Source: Methylibium sp035762065
Lineage (GTDB): Bacteria > Pseudomonadota > Gammaproteobacteria > Burkholderiales > Burkholderiaceae_C
Length of the DNA stretch: 64,000 bases
NCBI RefSeq assembly: GCF_035762065.1
Contig: NZ_DASTPW010000012.1
Location: forward strand, 1-64,000
Direction of reading: 5' to 3'
The notes beneath the pieces are model-generated. The model had not been told where the DNA came from and did no database searches. It saw only the letters and a list, made by a program, of their open reading frames with translations. Position 1 is the stretch's first letter, and every line of letters begins with the position of its first letter. This document shows positions 17,111-26,276 of the stretch, in pieces. Position numbers and translations under genes: made by a program.

Positions 17111-17137
17111 GGCCCCGGCGCTGCAAGCGCCGAGGCC
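17111..17137 (+). terminator. Hairpin terminator after the PQQ dehydrogenase
   Basis: CGGCGCT-GCA-AGCGCCG gives a perfect 7-bp stem with a 3-nt loop, extended by outer GGCC/GGCC pairing. The run GTTCTT follows a few bases later. It sits 20 bp after the stop, in the gap before the convergent lipoprotein fragment. Confidence 0.6.
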
Positions 17138-17161
17138 GCCGTTCTTAGCCGCAGGGTCAGC

Positions 17162-17614
17162 TCACTGCTGCGTCGGTACCTGCCCGTACAGCGGGGAACG
17201 CGGCCCAGGCAGCACGCCGTTGTATCGCGGCGCGCCCAGCATGCGCTGGTTCGCGATGCCGGCGTAGTTGTAGGCCGCGTCGGTCGCGGTGCCGATGATC
17301 TGCTTGACCACCGCCGTGACCAGCAGTCCGATCAGCCCGCCCTGCGCCTGCTGCTGCTGCTCGGCCGACGAGGCGGCGGCACTGCCTTGCCACAACAGCT
17401 CGCCCGTGCGCAGATCGACGATGCGGCCGGTGACTTCGACCCGCGTCTCGCTCGAGATCACCGCGTAGCTCGTGCCGTACTTCTTCACCTGCAGGTAGAC
17501 GGCGGCGTCGGCGCCGAAGAAGTCGCGCAGCTTCGGGTAGGGGACCTCGGCCGCGTCGTTGGCGTTGAACACGCCGTTCTGACGGAACATCTCGTCGACC
17601 AGGTCGGCCGTCAC
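17162..17614 (-). pseudogene. 5'-truncated GNA1162/DUF799-type lipoprotein gene
   Basis: The 150-residue frame matches the C-terminal two thirds of DUF799 (GNA1162-like) lipoproteins: VDEMFRQNG, then the FGADAAVYLQVKKYGTSYAV core, the RIVDLRTGELLWQGSAAAS strand and the GGLIGLLVTAVVKQI helix. Family members are about 210-220 residues and begin with a lipobox signal peptide; here both the signal and the first part of the domain are absent. The frame upstream of the GTG at 17614 stays open for about 70 bp but encodes unrelated sequence up to a stop near the end of the efflux gene. The usual partners (CsgG-like, DUF4810) are also absent. It is probably a remnant, unless a cytoplasmic fragment is expressed. 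Confidence 0.72.
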
Positions 17615-17683
17615 TTCGTGCGGTTTGCGTGCGGTTCGTCGAGCGTTCGCGGTTTCGAGTACGCGAAGCCCGCGAAGCGGCGG

Positions 17684-19093
17684 TCATCGCGGCGGCGCTT
17701 CGCTGCCCGCGTCCCACCCGCCGCCGAGCACCCGGTACAGCGTCACCCGGCTCTGCACCTGCTGCGCCTGCACCTGCACCAGCTGCTGCTGGGCGGTGAA
17801 CAGCGAGCGCTGCGCGTCGAGCACGTCGAGGTAGCTGGCCGCACCGTTGCGGTAGCGCAGGTCGGCGAGCTCGAAGCGGCGTTGCTCGGCGCGCGTCTGG
17901 GCGGCTTGCGCGCGCAGCTGCTCGTCGAGCGTCGCGCGGCCGGCGAGGGCGTCCGCCACCTCGCGGAAGGCGCTCTGGATCGCGCGTTCGTACTGGGCCA
18001 CCGCGATCTCGCGGCCGGTCTTCGCGATCGACAGGTTCGCCTCGTTGCGGCCGGCGTCGAAGATCGGCTGCAGCAGCTGCGCGGTCCAGGTCCAGGCGAA
18101 GCTGCCGGATTCGAACAGGCCGGAAAGCTCGCGGCTTGCGCTGCCCGCACTGGTGGTCAGCGCGATGCGCGGAAAGAAGGCCGCCCGCGCCGCCCCGATG
18201 TTCGCGTTCGCGGCGACCAGCTGCTGCTCGGCCTGGCGCACGTCGGGCCGGCGCGTCAGCACCTCGGAAGGCACGCCGGCCGGCACGTCGGGCAGGCCCG
18301 CGTCCGACGGGAAGGCGACGGGCGCCGGCAAGTCCGCCGGCAGCGGCTGGCCGAGCAGCAGCGTGAGCGCGTTCTCGTCGAGCGCGCGTTGCCGCGTCTG
18401 CTGCGCGAGCGCGACGCGCGCGGCTTCGAGCAGCGATTCGGCCTGGCGCAGGTCGAGCTCGGAGCTGACGCCGTTGTCGAACTTCAGCCGGGTCAGGCGC
18501 AGCGAGTCCTCGCGGGTCGCGAGCGTCTGCCGCGTGATGCGCAGCAGCTCGTCGTCGACCTGCAGCGCGAGGTGGGTGGCCGCGACGGTGGCGACCAGGC
18601 TGATCTGCGCCGCCTTGCGCGCCTCCTCGGTGCCCAGGTACTGCGCGAGCGCGGCGTCGCCGAGGCTGCGCACGCGGCCGAAGAGGTCGAGCTCGTAGCC
18701 GGTGACGACCAGCCCGGCCTGCCAGCTGCGCGCCAGCGCGCCGCCGGCGGTCGGCTGGCGCGCGGCGGTGAGGCCGGCGTTGAGGGTGGGCCACAGATCG
18801 GCGCGCCGCACGTCGACCTGCGCGCGCGCCTGCTCGATGTTCAGCGCCGCGACGCGCAGGTCGCGGTTGTTGGCGAGCGCGATCGCGATCAGCCGCTTCA
18901 GGCGGGCGTCGGCGAAGAAGTCCTGCCACGCGAGGTCGGCCGCGGGCGTCGCCGCGCCGGCCGTCGAGGCGTCGGCGTTCGGGAAGGTGGCCGGCACCGG
19001 CGCGGCGGGGCGCTCGTGGCGCGGCGCCATCGACGAGCAGCCGCCGATCAGCAGCGCGGCAGCGGCGGCGGGCAGCAGGTGCAGCGCCTTCAT
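17684..19093 (-). CDS. Outer membrane efflux lipoprotein, NodT/OprM type
   Basis: This is the outer membrane channel of a tripartite RND pump. The 469-residue product has a lipoprotein signal ending LLIGGCSS, so the mature protein is acylated at Cys. Two OEP repeats follow, with long coiled helices (LNIEQARAQVDVRRADLWP and a similar segment in the second half). The family hallmark RRPDVRQAEQQL is present. It is the third gene of the operon; its ATG overlaps the stop of the pump gene, so the three components are probably made together. Substrate cannot be told from sequence. Confidence 0.94.
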   Translation of the reverse strand: MKALHLLPAAAAALLIGGCSSMAPRHERPAAPVPATFPNADASTAGAATPAADLAWQDFFADARLKRLIAIALANNRDLRVAALNIEQARAQVDVRRADLWPTLNAGLTAARQPTAGGALARSWQAGLVVTGYELDLFGRVRSLGDAALAQYLGTEEARKAAQISLVATVAATHLALQVDDELLRITRQTLATREDSLRLTRLKFDNGVSSELDLRQAESLLEAARVALAQQTRQRALDENALTLLLGQPLPADLPAPVAFPSDAGLPDVPAGVPSEVLTRRPDVRQAEQQLVAANANIGAARAAFFPRIALTTSAGSASRELSGLFESGSFAWTWTAQLLQPIFDAGRNEANLSIAKTGREIAVAQYERAIQSAFREVADALAGRATLDEQLRAQAAQTRAEQRRFELADLRYRNGAASYLDVLDAQRSLFTAQQQLVQVQAQQVQSRVTLYRVLGGGWDAGSEAPPR

Positions 19094-22000
19094 CCGCGCC
19101 CCTCCTCGCCGACGCGGCCGCCGGGCGTCGTGCCCGGCTCGCCTTCGTGCGCCCAGCGGCGGCGCTGCCGGTCGCTGCCCTTGAACAGGCGGGTCACGAC
19201 CACGTAGAACACCGGCACGAAGAAGACCGCGAGGACCGTCGCGCTCACCATGCCGCCCATCACGCCGGTGCCGATCGCGCGCTGGCTCGCCGAGCCGGCC
19301 CCGCTGGCGATCGCCAGCGGCAGCACGCCCAGGATGAAGGCCAGCGAGGTCATCAGGATCGGCCGGAAGCGCAGGTGCGCCGCCTCGAGCACCGCCTCCA
19401 CCGTGCTCTTGCCCTGCGCGTGCAGGTCCTTCGCGAACTCGATGATCAGCACCGCGTTCTTCGCCGACAGGCCGATGATCGTGATCAGGCCGACCTTGAA
19501 GTACACGTCGTTCTCCAGCCCGCGGAAGGTCGCGGCCGTCACGACGCCGAGCACGCCCAGCGGCACGACGAGGATCACCGCCAGCGGGATCGACCAGCTC
19601 TCGTAGAGCGCCGCGAGGCAGAGGAACACCGCGAGCAGCGAGAAGGCGAACAGGATGAAGGCGGTCGCGCCGGAGAGCTTCTCCTCGCGCGTCTGGCCGG
19701 TCCATTCGTAGCCGAAGCCGCTCGGCAGCTGCCCCGCCAGGCGCTCCATCTCGGCGATCGCCGCGCCCGAGCTCACGCCGGCGGCCGGCTCGCCGGCGAT
19801 GCGCATCGCCGGATAGCCGTTGTAGCGGACGGTCTGCATCGGCCCGGTGGCCCACCGCGTCGTCGCGAAGGCCGCCAGCGGCACCGGCTGGCCGGCGGTG
19901 TTCAGCGCGTTGATCTTCAGCAGGTCGTCCGGCTGCATGCGGGCGGGCGCGTCGGCCTGCACCACGACGCGCTGCAGGCGGCCCGCGTTCGGGAAGTCGT
20001 TGACGTAGGCCGAGCCCATGGCGGTGGACAGCGCGGCGTTGATCGCGGCGAAGCTGACGCCCAGCGCCTGCGCGCGGTCGCGATCGATGTCGAGCTGGAG
20101 CTGCGCGGCGTCCTCGAGCCCGTCGGGCCGCACGGCGGTGAGCAGCGGGCTCTTCGCCGCGGCGCCGAGCAGCTGGTTGCGCGCGGCCAGCAGCGCCTCG
20201 CGGCCGGCGCCGCCGCGGTCCTGCAGGCGGAACGCGAAGCCGTTGGCGCGGCCCAGCTCGCGGATCGGCGGCGGGCTTACCGGGAACACGGTCGCGTCGC
20301 GCAGCTTGCCCAGGGCGCCGAAGGCGCGGCCGACCAGCGCCTGCGCCGACTGGCCCTCGCCTTCGCGCTCGTCCCAGTCGGTCAGCGTGACGAAGCCGAG
20401 CGCCGCGTTCTGGCCGCTGCCCGAGAAGCTGAAGCCGAGCACGCTGACCATCGCCTTCACCTCGGGCTGGGCGAGCATGAACTGCTCCGCCTGCTGCATC
20501 ACGTCGAGCGTGCGCTGCTGGGTCGCGCCCGGCGGCAGCTGCACGTTGACCAGGATGTTCCCCTGGTCCTCGTTCGGGATGAAGGCCGTGGGCAGCCGGG
20601 CGAACAGCAGCGCCACCACCGCGACGATCGCCGCGTACAGCAGCAGCCACCACGCCGCGCGCCGGAGCATGCGCGCGACCAGTCCTTCGTAGGACTTCGC
20701 GGTGCGCGTGAAGCCGCGGTTGAACCAGCCGAAGAAGCCGCGTTTCGCCTGGCCGTGGCCGGCGGCCACCGGCTTGAGCAGCGTCGCGCACAGCGCGGGC
20801 GTCAGCGTCAGCGCGAGGAAGGCCGAGAACGCGATCGCGCTGACCATCACCGCCGAGAACTGCCGGTAGATGTTGCCGACCGCGCCGCTGAAGAAGGCCA
20901 GCGGCACGAACACCGAGATCAGCACGACGGTGACGCCGACGATCGCGCCCGAGATCTGCCCCATCGCCTTGCGCGTGGCCACGAGCGGGCTCAGCCCCTC
21001 CTCGCTCATGATGCGTTCGACGTTCTCGACCACGACGATCGCGTCGTCGACCACGATGCCGATCACCAGCACCATGCCGAACAGCGTGAGCACGTTGATC
21101 GAGAAGCCGAGCGCGAGCAACGTCGCAAAGCTGCCGAGCAGCGCGATCGGCACCACCAGCGTCGGGATCAGCGTGTAGCGGATGTTCTGCAGGAACAGGA
21201 ACATCACCAGGAACACCAGCACCACCGCCTCGATCAGCGTGACGACCACCTGCTCGATCGAGATGCTGATGAAGGTCGAGCCGTCGAAGGGGATCGTCGC
21301 CTTCACGCCGGCCGGAAAGAACGGCGACAGCTCGGCGACGCGCTGCTTGATGGCCTTCGCGGTCTCGAGCGCGTTGGCGTCGGGGGCCAGCTGCACGCCG
21401 ATGCCCGTGGAAGGCTCGCCGTTGAGCCTCGTGCGAAAGCCGTAGGTCTGCGCGCCGAGCTCGACGCGCGCAACGTCCTTCAGCCGCACCGTCGAGCCGT
21501 CCGGGCTCGCGCGCAGCACGATCTCGGCGAACTGGGCGGCGTCGGTGAGCTGGCCGCGCACGACCACCGTCGCGAAGATGCCCTGGCCCGGCACGTTCGG
21601 CGTGTCGCCGACCGTGCCCGAGGCGACCTGCGCGTTCTGCGCGGCGATCGCCGCCGTCACGTCGGCGGTCGACAGGCGGTAGCCGACCAGCTTGGCAGGA
21701 TCGATCCAGATGCGCATCGCGCGCTCGGTGCCGAACAGCTGCGCCTGGCCGACGCCGTTGACCCGCTGGATCTCCGGCAGCAGCGTGCGCGAGGCGTAGT
21801 CGCCGAGCGCGACCGGATCGAGCGCGCCGCCCTCGCTGGAGAGGATCACGAACAGCAGGAAGTTCGGGTTGGCCTTGTCGACGCGCACGCCCTGCTGCGT
21901 CACCGCCTGCGGCAGCCGCGGGCTGGCGCGGCTCAGGCGGTTCTGCACGTCCACCTGGGCCAGCGCCGGCGAGGTGCCGGGTTCGAAGCTCAGCGTGATC

Positions 22001-22266
22001 GATCCGGTGCCGTCGGCCTGCGTGACCGACTCCATGTAGATCAGCCCCGGCGAGCCGTTCATCTCGCGCTCGATGACGCTGATGACGCTGTCCTCGAGCG
22101 TCTGCGCCGAGGCGCCGGGGTAGGTGACGTTGAGCTGGATCGCGGGCGGTGCGACCGGCGGGTACTGCGCGACCGGCAACTGCGTGATCGCCACGCCGCC
22201 GAGCACGACGATGAACAGCGCGAGCACCCACGCGAAGATCGGCCGGTCGATGAAAAACTGCGCCAT
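19090..22266 (-). CDS. RND efflux pump inner membrane transporter, HAE1/AcrB type
   Basis: A proton-driven drug/proton antiporter of 1058 residues. It opens with the family start MAQFFIDRPIFAWVLALFIV. Two large periplasmic loops alternate with twelve predicted helices. The proton-relay acidic pair lies in helix 4 (GIVVDDAIVVVENVERIM) and the matching lysine in helix 10 (LSAKNAVLIIEFAKD), so the pump should be active. It starts 13 bp after the membrane fusion gene and overlaps the outer membrane gene by 4 bp. No TetR-type repressor gene is adjacent, unlike many acrAB-like loci. Confidence 0.96.
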   Translation of the reverse strand: MAQFFIDRPIFAWVLALFIVVLGGVAITQLPVAQYPPVAPPAIQLNVTYPGASAQTLEDSVISVIEREMNGSPGLIYMESVTQADGTGSITLSFEPGTSPALAQVDVQNRLSRASPRLPQAVTQQGVRVDKANPNFLLFVILSSEGGALDPVALGDYASRTLLPEIQRVNGVGQAQLFGTERAMRIWIDPAKLVGYRLSTADVTAAIAAQNAQVASGTVGDTPNVPGQGIFATVVVRGQLTDAAQFAEIVLRASPDGSTVRLKDVARVELGAQTYGFRTRLNGEPSTGIGVQLAPDANALETAKAIKQRVAELSPFFPAGVKATIPFDGSTFISISIEQVVVTLIEAVVLVFLVMFLFLQNIRYTLIPTLVVPIALLGSFATLLALGFSINVLTLFGMVLVIGIVVDDAIVVVENVERIMSEEGLSPLVATRKAMGQISGAIVGVTVVLISVFVPLAFFSGAVGNIYRQFSAVMVSAIAFSAFLALTLTPALCATLLKPVAAGHGQAKRGFFGWFNRGFTRTAKSYEGLVARMLRRAAWWLLLYAAIVAVVALLFARLPTAFIPNEDQGNILVNVQLPPGATQQRTLDVMQQAEQFMLAQPEVKAMVSVLGFSFSGSGQNAALGFVTLTDWDEREGEGQSAQALVGRAFGALGKLRDATVFPVSPPPIRELGRANGFAFRLQDRGGAGREALLAARNQLLGAAAKSPLLTAVRPDGLEDAAQLQLDIDRDRAQALGVSFAAINAALSTAMGSAYVNDFPNAGRLQRVVVQADAPARMQPDDLLKINALNTAGQPVPLAAFATTRWATGPMQTVRYNGYPAMRIAGEPAAGVSSGAAIAEMERLAGQLPSGFGYEWTGQTREEKLSGATAFILFAFSLLAVFLCLAALYESWSIPLAVILVVPLGVLGVVTAATFRGLENDVYFKVGLITIIGLSAKNAVLIIEFAKDLHAQGKSTVEAVLEAAHLRFRPILMTSLAFILGVLPLAIASGAGSASQRAIGTGVMGGMVSATVLAVFFVPVFYVVVTRLFKGSDRQRRRWAHEGEPGTTPGGRVGEEGRG

Positions 22267-22279
22267 CGCGAGCGCTCCT

Positions 22280-23539
22280 TCAGCGGCCCGCGGCCGACGC
22301 GGCCGCAGCCGGCGCGGCGGAGGCCGCCGAGGCCGGCGCACCCGCCACGGGCGCCGCCCCGGGCGGCCGCCACGGCACCGGCTTGACCGGCGCGCCGGCG
22401 CGGATCTTCTGGAAGCCGTCGACGATCACCTGCTCGCCGCCCTTCAGGCCCTCGAGCACGACCCACCGGCCCGCCTGCGAGCCGCCCACGCGCACGCTGC
22501 GCGTCTCGACGCGGCCGTCGGCGCCGACGATCCGCACGCTGTCGCCCTGGCTCGCGCGCGCGACCGCCGGCTGCGGCAGCAGCACCGCCTGCTGCGCCTG
22601 CGCCTGTTCGAGGCGCACGCGCACGTACAGGCCCGGCAGCAGCGCGCCCTGCGGGTTCGGCAGCTCGGCGCGCAGCGTGATCTGGCCGGAGGTCGGATCG
22701 ACGGTGAGGTCGCTGAACAGCAGCCGGCCCGCTTGCGGATGGACGCTGCCGTCCTCGAGCACCACGCGCACCTCGCCGGCATCGCGGCCGGACACGGGCG
22801 CGAGGCGGCCCTTCTCGATCGCCGCGCGCAAGCGCAGCGCCTCGGCCGCCGGCTGGGTGAAGTTGACGTAGATCGGATCGATCTGCTGCACGACCGCGAG
22901 CTGGGTCGCCTCGCCCTGGCCGACCAGCGCGCCCTCGGTCACCAGCGCGCGGCCGATGCGCCCGGCGATCGGCGCGTTGACGCTCGCGTAGCCGAGGTTG
23001 ATCTGCGCTGTCTGCACCGAGGCGCGGCCCGCGGCGACGTCGGCCTCGGCCTGCTTTTGCGCCGCCTGGGCGTTGACGAACTCCTGCTGGCTGACCGCGT
23101 TGGCCTCGACCAGCGGCTTGTAGCGTTCGGCCTGCGCGGTCGCCTGCGCGAGGTTGGCCTGCGCGCGGGCCAGCGAAGCCTGGGCGCTCGCAAGCGTCGC
23201 GCGCAAGGGCGCCGGGTCGATCAGGAACAGCGGCTGGCCGGCCTTCACGTCGCTGCCCTCGCGGAACAGGCGTTTCTGCAGGATGCCGGTGGCACGCGCA
23301 CGCACCTGCGCGACGCGCGAGGCTTCGAGCCGGCCCGGCAACTCGTCCACCAGGCCGACCGGCCCGAGCTCCACGGTGACCACGCCGACTTCCGGCGGCG
23401 GCGCGGCTGCCGCCTGCCGCGACGGCTCGTCGCGCTGCGCGCCGCAGCCGACGACCAGCACCAGCGTCGCGGCGGCGGCGAGGCGCCGCACCGCGGGCCA
23501 TGACGCCGGGGACGGCCGGGCCTCGTCGAGTTCGCTCAT
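22280..23539 (-). CDS. RND efflux periplasmic adaptor (membrane fusion protein)
   Basis: The 419-residue lipoprotein adaptor links pump and channel. Its signal ends LVLVVGCGAQ, giving an acylated Cys. It has the lipoyl/barrel-sandwich half motif (GDVKAGQPLFLIDPAPLRATL), an alpha-hairpin rich in Ala and Gln (about residues 110-170), the second lipoyl half (YASVNAPIAGRIGRALV), and a beta-barrel with the membrane-proximal domain. An Ala/Pro-rich tail of about 30 residues closes the protein. It is first in the operon, so the promoter should lie in the 194-bp gap 23540-23733, where I see no clear sigma-70 boxes. Confidence 0.94.
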   Translation of the reverse strand: MSELDEARPSPASWPAVRRLAAAATLVLVVGCGAQRDEPSRQAAAAPPPEVGVVTVELGPVGLVDELPGRLEASRVAQVRARATGILQKRLFREGSDVKAGQPLFLIDPAPLRATLASAQASLARAQANLAQATAQAERYKPLVEANAVSQQEFVNAQAAQKQAEADVAAGRASVQTAQINLGYASVNAPIAGRIGRALVTEGALVGQGEATQLAVVQQIDPIYVNFTQPAAEALRLRAAIEKGRLAPVSGRDAGEVRVVLEDGSVHPQAGRLLFSDLTVDPTSGQITLRAELPNPQGALLPGLYVRVRLEQAQAQQAVLLPQPAVARASQGDSVRIVGADGRVETRSVRVGGSQAGRWVVLEGLKGGEQVIVDGFQKIRAGAPVKPVPWRPPGAAPVAGAPASAASAAPAAAASAAGR

Positions 23540-23733
23540 GACTTCCTTTGGCTGGGAGGCGCGGCCGGGGCCGGCGCGGCGCGCGGCCGCGGGCCCGGTG
23601 GCCGTGCCGCGGGATCAGCCGGCGAATGTATCGAGCGAAGCGTTACGAAAGATTTCGCGGCCTTTCGCTGCGGCACCCGGCGCCCGGCCTGCAGGATTCC
23701 GTCTCGCGTGCTACCGCGACGCAAAGGCCGCGT

Positions 23734-24450
23734 TCACGGCGTGCGCCACGCTTGCAGTTCCAGCGTGAGCCGGCCACCGGTAAGGAAGGGCGAGCTCACC
23801 GTCTCGTTGCGCTCCAGCTTCACCAGCCCCGGCCCGGGGCAGTACCACTCGGTGGTGACGAGCGGCACGTCCTTCCAGCCGCTCATGCCGTCGGCATAGA
23901 GCCGCACCGCGGCCTCGCCGCGCACGCGCAGGCAACGCTCCCAGCGGCCCGCGGGCACGGTGACGGTCTCGTCGAGCGCCGCGATCGCATAGCGCATCGG
24001 CACGCTCGGATGGTCGTGGCGCAGCTCGGGCGGGAAACCCTGCCGGCGCTTGAGCAGGTAGGGCAGCGTCGGCGCCGGCCATTCGGTGCCGGCGGCCAGC
24101 GGCTCCTTCAGCACGTAGCGCGGCTGCGCGTCGGGCTGCGGCTCGGCCTGCTGGTCGTGCTTGGCGGCGACGCGGTAGATGCCGCTCGCGTCGCGGCGCA
24201 GCCACCAGTCGTTGCCGTCGGCGCTGCGGCGGCGCCAGGCGGTCGCGCCTTCGTAGGGCTCGCTCGGAAGCGTCGAGAGTTCGAGCTTCGTGACCTCGCG
24301 GCTGCCGTCGTCGAGCTCGAGCGTCTGGCGGTAGGTCCAGCGGTGGCCGGGTTCCAGCGGGAACAGCTCGGCCGACGGCGGCTGCCTGTCGCAGGCGCCG
24401 AGCGCGCCGACGGCCGCGACGACGCCGGCGACAAGGTTCGCGCGCCTCAT
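23734..24450 (-). CDS. Lipoprotein of unknown function
   Basis: This 238-residue product has a lipoprotein signal (VVAAVGALGACDRQ). The mature part begins LFPLEPGHRWTYRQTLEL, a pattern seen in beta-rich secreted proteins of unknown function, and continues with alternating beta strands and Trp-rich segments (GNDWWLRRDASGIYRV, WERCLRVRGEA). No catalytic motif is visible. The start overlaps the stop of the upstream membrane gene by 4 bp (ATGA), so it is the last gene of the ExbB/ExbD-like cluster and probably its periplasm-facing partner. Confidence 0.75.
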   Translation of the reverse strand: MRRANLVAGVVAAVGALGACDRQPPSAELFPLEPGHRWTYRQTLELDDGSREVTKLELSTLPSEPYEGATAWRRRSADGNDWWLRRDASGIYRVAAKHDQQAEPQPDAQPRYVLKEPLAAGTEWPAPTLPYLLKRRQGFPPELRHDHPSVPMRYAIAALDETVTVPAGRWERCLRVRGEAAVRLYADGMSGWKDVPLVTTEWYCPGPGLVKLERNETVSSPFLTGGRLTLELQAWRTP

Positions 24451-24941
24451 TTCTCGGGCAACTGCGGCGTCGGCAGGTCGCGGATCTTGATCTCCTGCTC
24501 CTGGCTTCCGGGCCGCAGCCAGGCGAGGCCCTGCCTGCCGGCCTTCGGCTCGGCGGTGCCGATCTGGCTCACGCCCTGGCGGACCTTCTTCATGCCTTCG
24601 TCCAGCAGGCTGTGCAGGTCCTTCGAGTACGGCAGCCGGTAGGCGCGCGGCTGTGCGGCCGGCTTGCCCTCCTCGATCGCGTTGACCCAGACGTAGAGCG
24701 CGCCGGCCGACTTCGCGCCGGGCTCGTCGATCACCGCGGCCAGCAGCGTGAAGCGCTCGGGCAGCGCGTTTTCGCTCGGCCAGCCCCACAGGCCGTGCAC
24801 CGCGTCGTCGGCGTAGAAGTAGAAGACGCTGACGCCCGCCACCAGCAGCGCCTTCATCCACGCCGGCCAGCGCGAGGCCAGCAGCGCAAGCGCGCAAACC
24901 AGCAGCAGCGCGCAGAAGCTCAGGACGATCGGGGTGGTCAT
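24447..24941 (-). CDS. Membrane-anchored protein of unknown function in ExbB/D-like cluster
   Basis: A 164-residue protein with two N-terminal helices (PIVLSFCALLLVCALALLA and ALLVAGVSVFYFYADDAV), then a soluble region. That region includes LPERFTLLAAVIDEPGAK, the YVWVNAIEEGKP segment, RAYRLPYSKDLHSLLDEGMKKV, and a charged tail. I do not recognise the family. It lies 9 bp after the ExbD-like gene and overlaps the following lipoprotein gene, so all four genes 26166-23734 look like one translationally linked unit. Confidence 0.75.
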   Translation of the reverse strand: MTTPIVLSFCALLLVCALALLASRWPAWMKALLVAGVSVFYFYADDAVHGLWGWPSENALPERFTLLAAVIDEPGAKSAGALYVWVNAIEEGKPAAQPRAYRLPYSKDLHSLLDEGMKKVRQGVSQIGTAEPKAGRQGLAWLRPGSQEQEIKIRDLPTPQLPEK

Positions 24942-24950
24942 GTGGGCGGG

Positions 24951-25562
24951 TCAGGGCGGGGTGGTGACGAGCGGCTTGGCCAGCGTGTTGACGTTCGCGA
25001 CGCTGCCGTCCGGCAGCACCGAGAAGCGCACCGCGGTCGCCTCGTCGCCCTTGCGCGCGAGCGGCACGGCGCCGTAGAAGACGACCTCCGCGCGCGGGTT
25101 GACCTTGATCACCGAGACGTTCGCCTCCACCGGCTGGCCGTTGCGGCTCTCGTAGTACTGCAGGTTGACGGTGAACTCGCCCGGCTCGACGCCGCGGACC
25201 GTCACCACCTCCTGGTTCAGCGGGTTCACCACCTCGCGGCCGTCGACCAGGATCACGTCGCCCTGGAGCCCGCGGTCGTCGCGGTCCAGGTGCATCAGCC
25301 CGGCCTCGCGCGCGCGGAACCACACCAGGTTGCCCGCCGGGTCCTGCACCCAGGTGTCGATGTCGTTCGGGTCAAGGTCGGGCCAGGCGACGTTGACGAT
25401 GAACTCGGCCTTCGACGGGATGTCGCCGGCCTTCAGCGCCTTCGGGTTCATCGCGATCAGCGCGACGATGAAGCAGAAGACGAAGGCGATCAGCATGTTG
25501 AACAACATGTCGTAGAAGGGATCGACCTCGCTCTCGCGCGCGAGCCGGCCGCGTCGTCGCAT
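24951..25562 (-). CDS. ExbD/MotB-like single-span membrane protein
   Basis: The 203-residue product starts with a basic cytoplasmic segment (MRRRGRLARESEVD). It has one membrane helix (FNMLIAFVFCFIVALIAM) preceded by an Asp in PFYDML, the position of the proton-carrying Asp of ExbD, TolR and MotB. The periplasmic part (about residues 60-203) is beta-rich (FIVNVAWPDLDPNDIDTWVQ and GEFTVNLQYYESRNG) and is neither an OmpA peptidoglycan-binding domain nor a standard ExbD fold that I recognise. It is 4 bp after the ExbB-like gene. The pairing implies a proton-driven motor or energiser with a new output domain. Confidence 0.75.
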   Translation of the reverse strand: MRRRGRLARESEVDPFYDMLFNMLIAFVFCFIVALIAMNPKALKAGDIPSKAEFIVNVAWPDLDPNDIDTWVQDPAGNLVWFRAREAGLMHLDRDDRGLQGDVILVDGREVVNPLNQEVVTVRGVEPGEFTVNLQYYESRNGQPVEANVSVIKVNPRAEVVFYGAVPLARKGDEATAVRFSVLPDGSVANVNTLAKPLVTTPP

Positions 25563-25566
25563 CGCC

Positions 25567-26166
25567 TCAGCCGGCGTCGAGGCCGCTGCGCTGCGCCTCG
25601 GCCACCAGCGCGTCGGCATAGCGGTCGAGCCGTGTCAGCTGCAGCCCGAGCAGGATGTTGCCGACCAGCCCGACCATCGTGGTCAGCAGCGCGACGCCCA
25701 GCCCGGTGGTCAGGCTCTTGAGCAGGTCCTGCGACTGCGCCGGGTCGAAGTTCGGCGCGCGGCCGATCTCCAGCGCCAGGATCGAAAAGCCGATCACCTT
25801 GCCGAGCAGCCCGAGCTTCAGCTGGATGCCGTTGACCCACCACGCGGTCGCGTGCGGGCCGTGCGTCTGTTCGAGCAGCAGGTCCAGCGGTGCGGCGGCG
25901 TCGCGCGGCGCGCGAGCCAGCGCGTCGCGGTAGTCGCGCAGCCACGAACCGGGCCGGTCGCCGCCGCTGCGCTGGCGCTGCAGCTCGCGCGCGCGGGCGC
26001 CGCACCACAGCGTCGAGGCGGCGAACACCACCAGGATCACCAGCGTGATGCCGGTCGGGTCGGCGGCGAGCAGCAGCGCCCAGACGCCGCGCACGCCGAG
26101 CAGCCAGGTCGCGAAGACGAGGATGCCGCCGAGCGCGAGCCATTCAAGCCACAGCGGCTCGACCAC
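25567..26166 (-). CDS. MotA/TolQ/ExbB-like proton channel protein
   Basis: The 199-residue product has four hydrophobic segments: WLALGGILVFATWLLGV, GITLVILVVFAASTLW, GLLGKVIGFSILALEI and a final pair around LTTGLGVALLTTMVGLVGN. The last motif is the conserved TolQ/ExbB/MotA stretch lining the proton path. The start is taken as GTG at 26166 (MVEPLWLEWLALGG) because the frame upstream runs into repeat copy D and no ATG is available; no ribosome binding site is obvious. It follows the sigma-54 regulator gene by 110 bp and leads the four-gene cluster ending at 23734. Confidence 0.72.
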   Translation of the reverse strand: MVEPLWLEWLALGGILVFATWLLGVRGVWALLLAADPTGITLVILVVFAASTLWCGARARELQRQRSGGDRPGSWLRDYRDALARAPRDAAAPLDLLLEQTHGPHATAWWVNGIQLKLGLLGKVIGFSILALEIGRAPNFDPAQSQDLLKSLTTGLGVALLTTMVGLVGNILLGLQLTRLDRYADALVAEAQRSGLDAG

Positions 26167-26195
26167 CGACGTCGCGCGGGCAAGTCGGACCGCCA

Positions 26196-26276
26196 GCAGA
26201 CGCCGCGGATCCGGCTCCGCCGGTCCGCCAGCGTCGCCCCCTCGAGGGGGAGCGGCGAAGCCGCAACGGGGGTGGG

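Noticed and set aside
17615..17683. Missing N-terminus of the DUF799 lipoprotein in the short open stretch upstream
   Set aside because: The upstream codons give sequence with no signal peptide, lipobox or family similarity and reach a stop near 17686.
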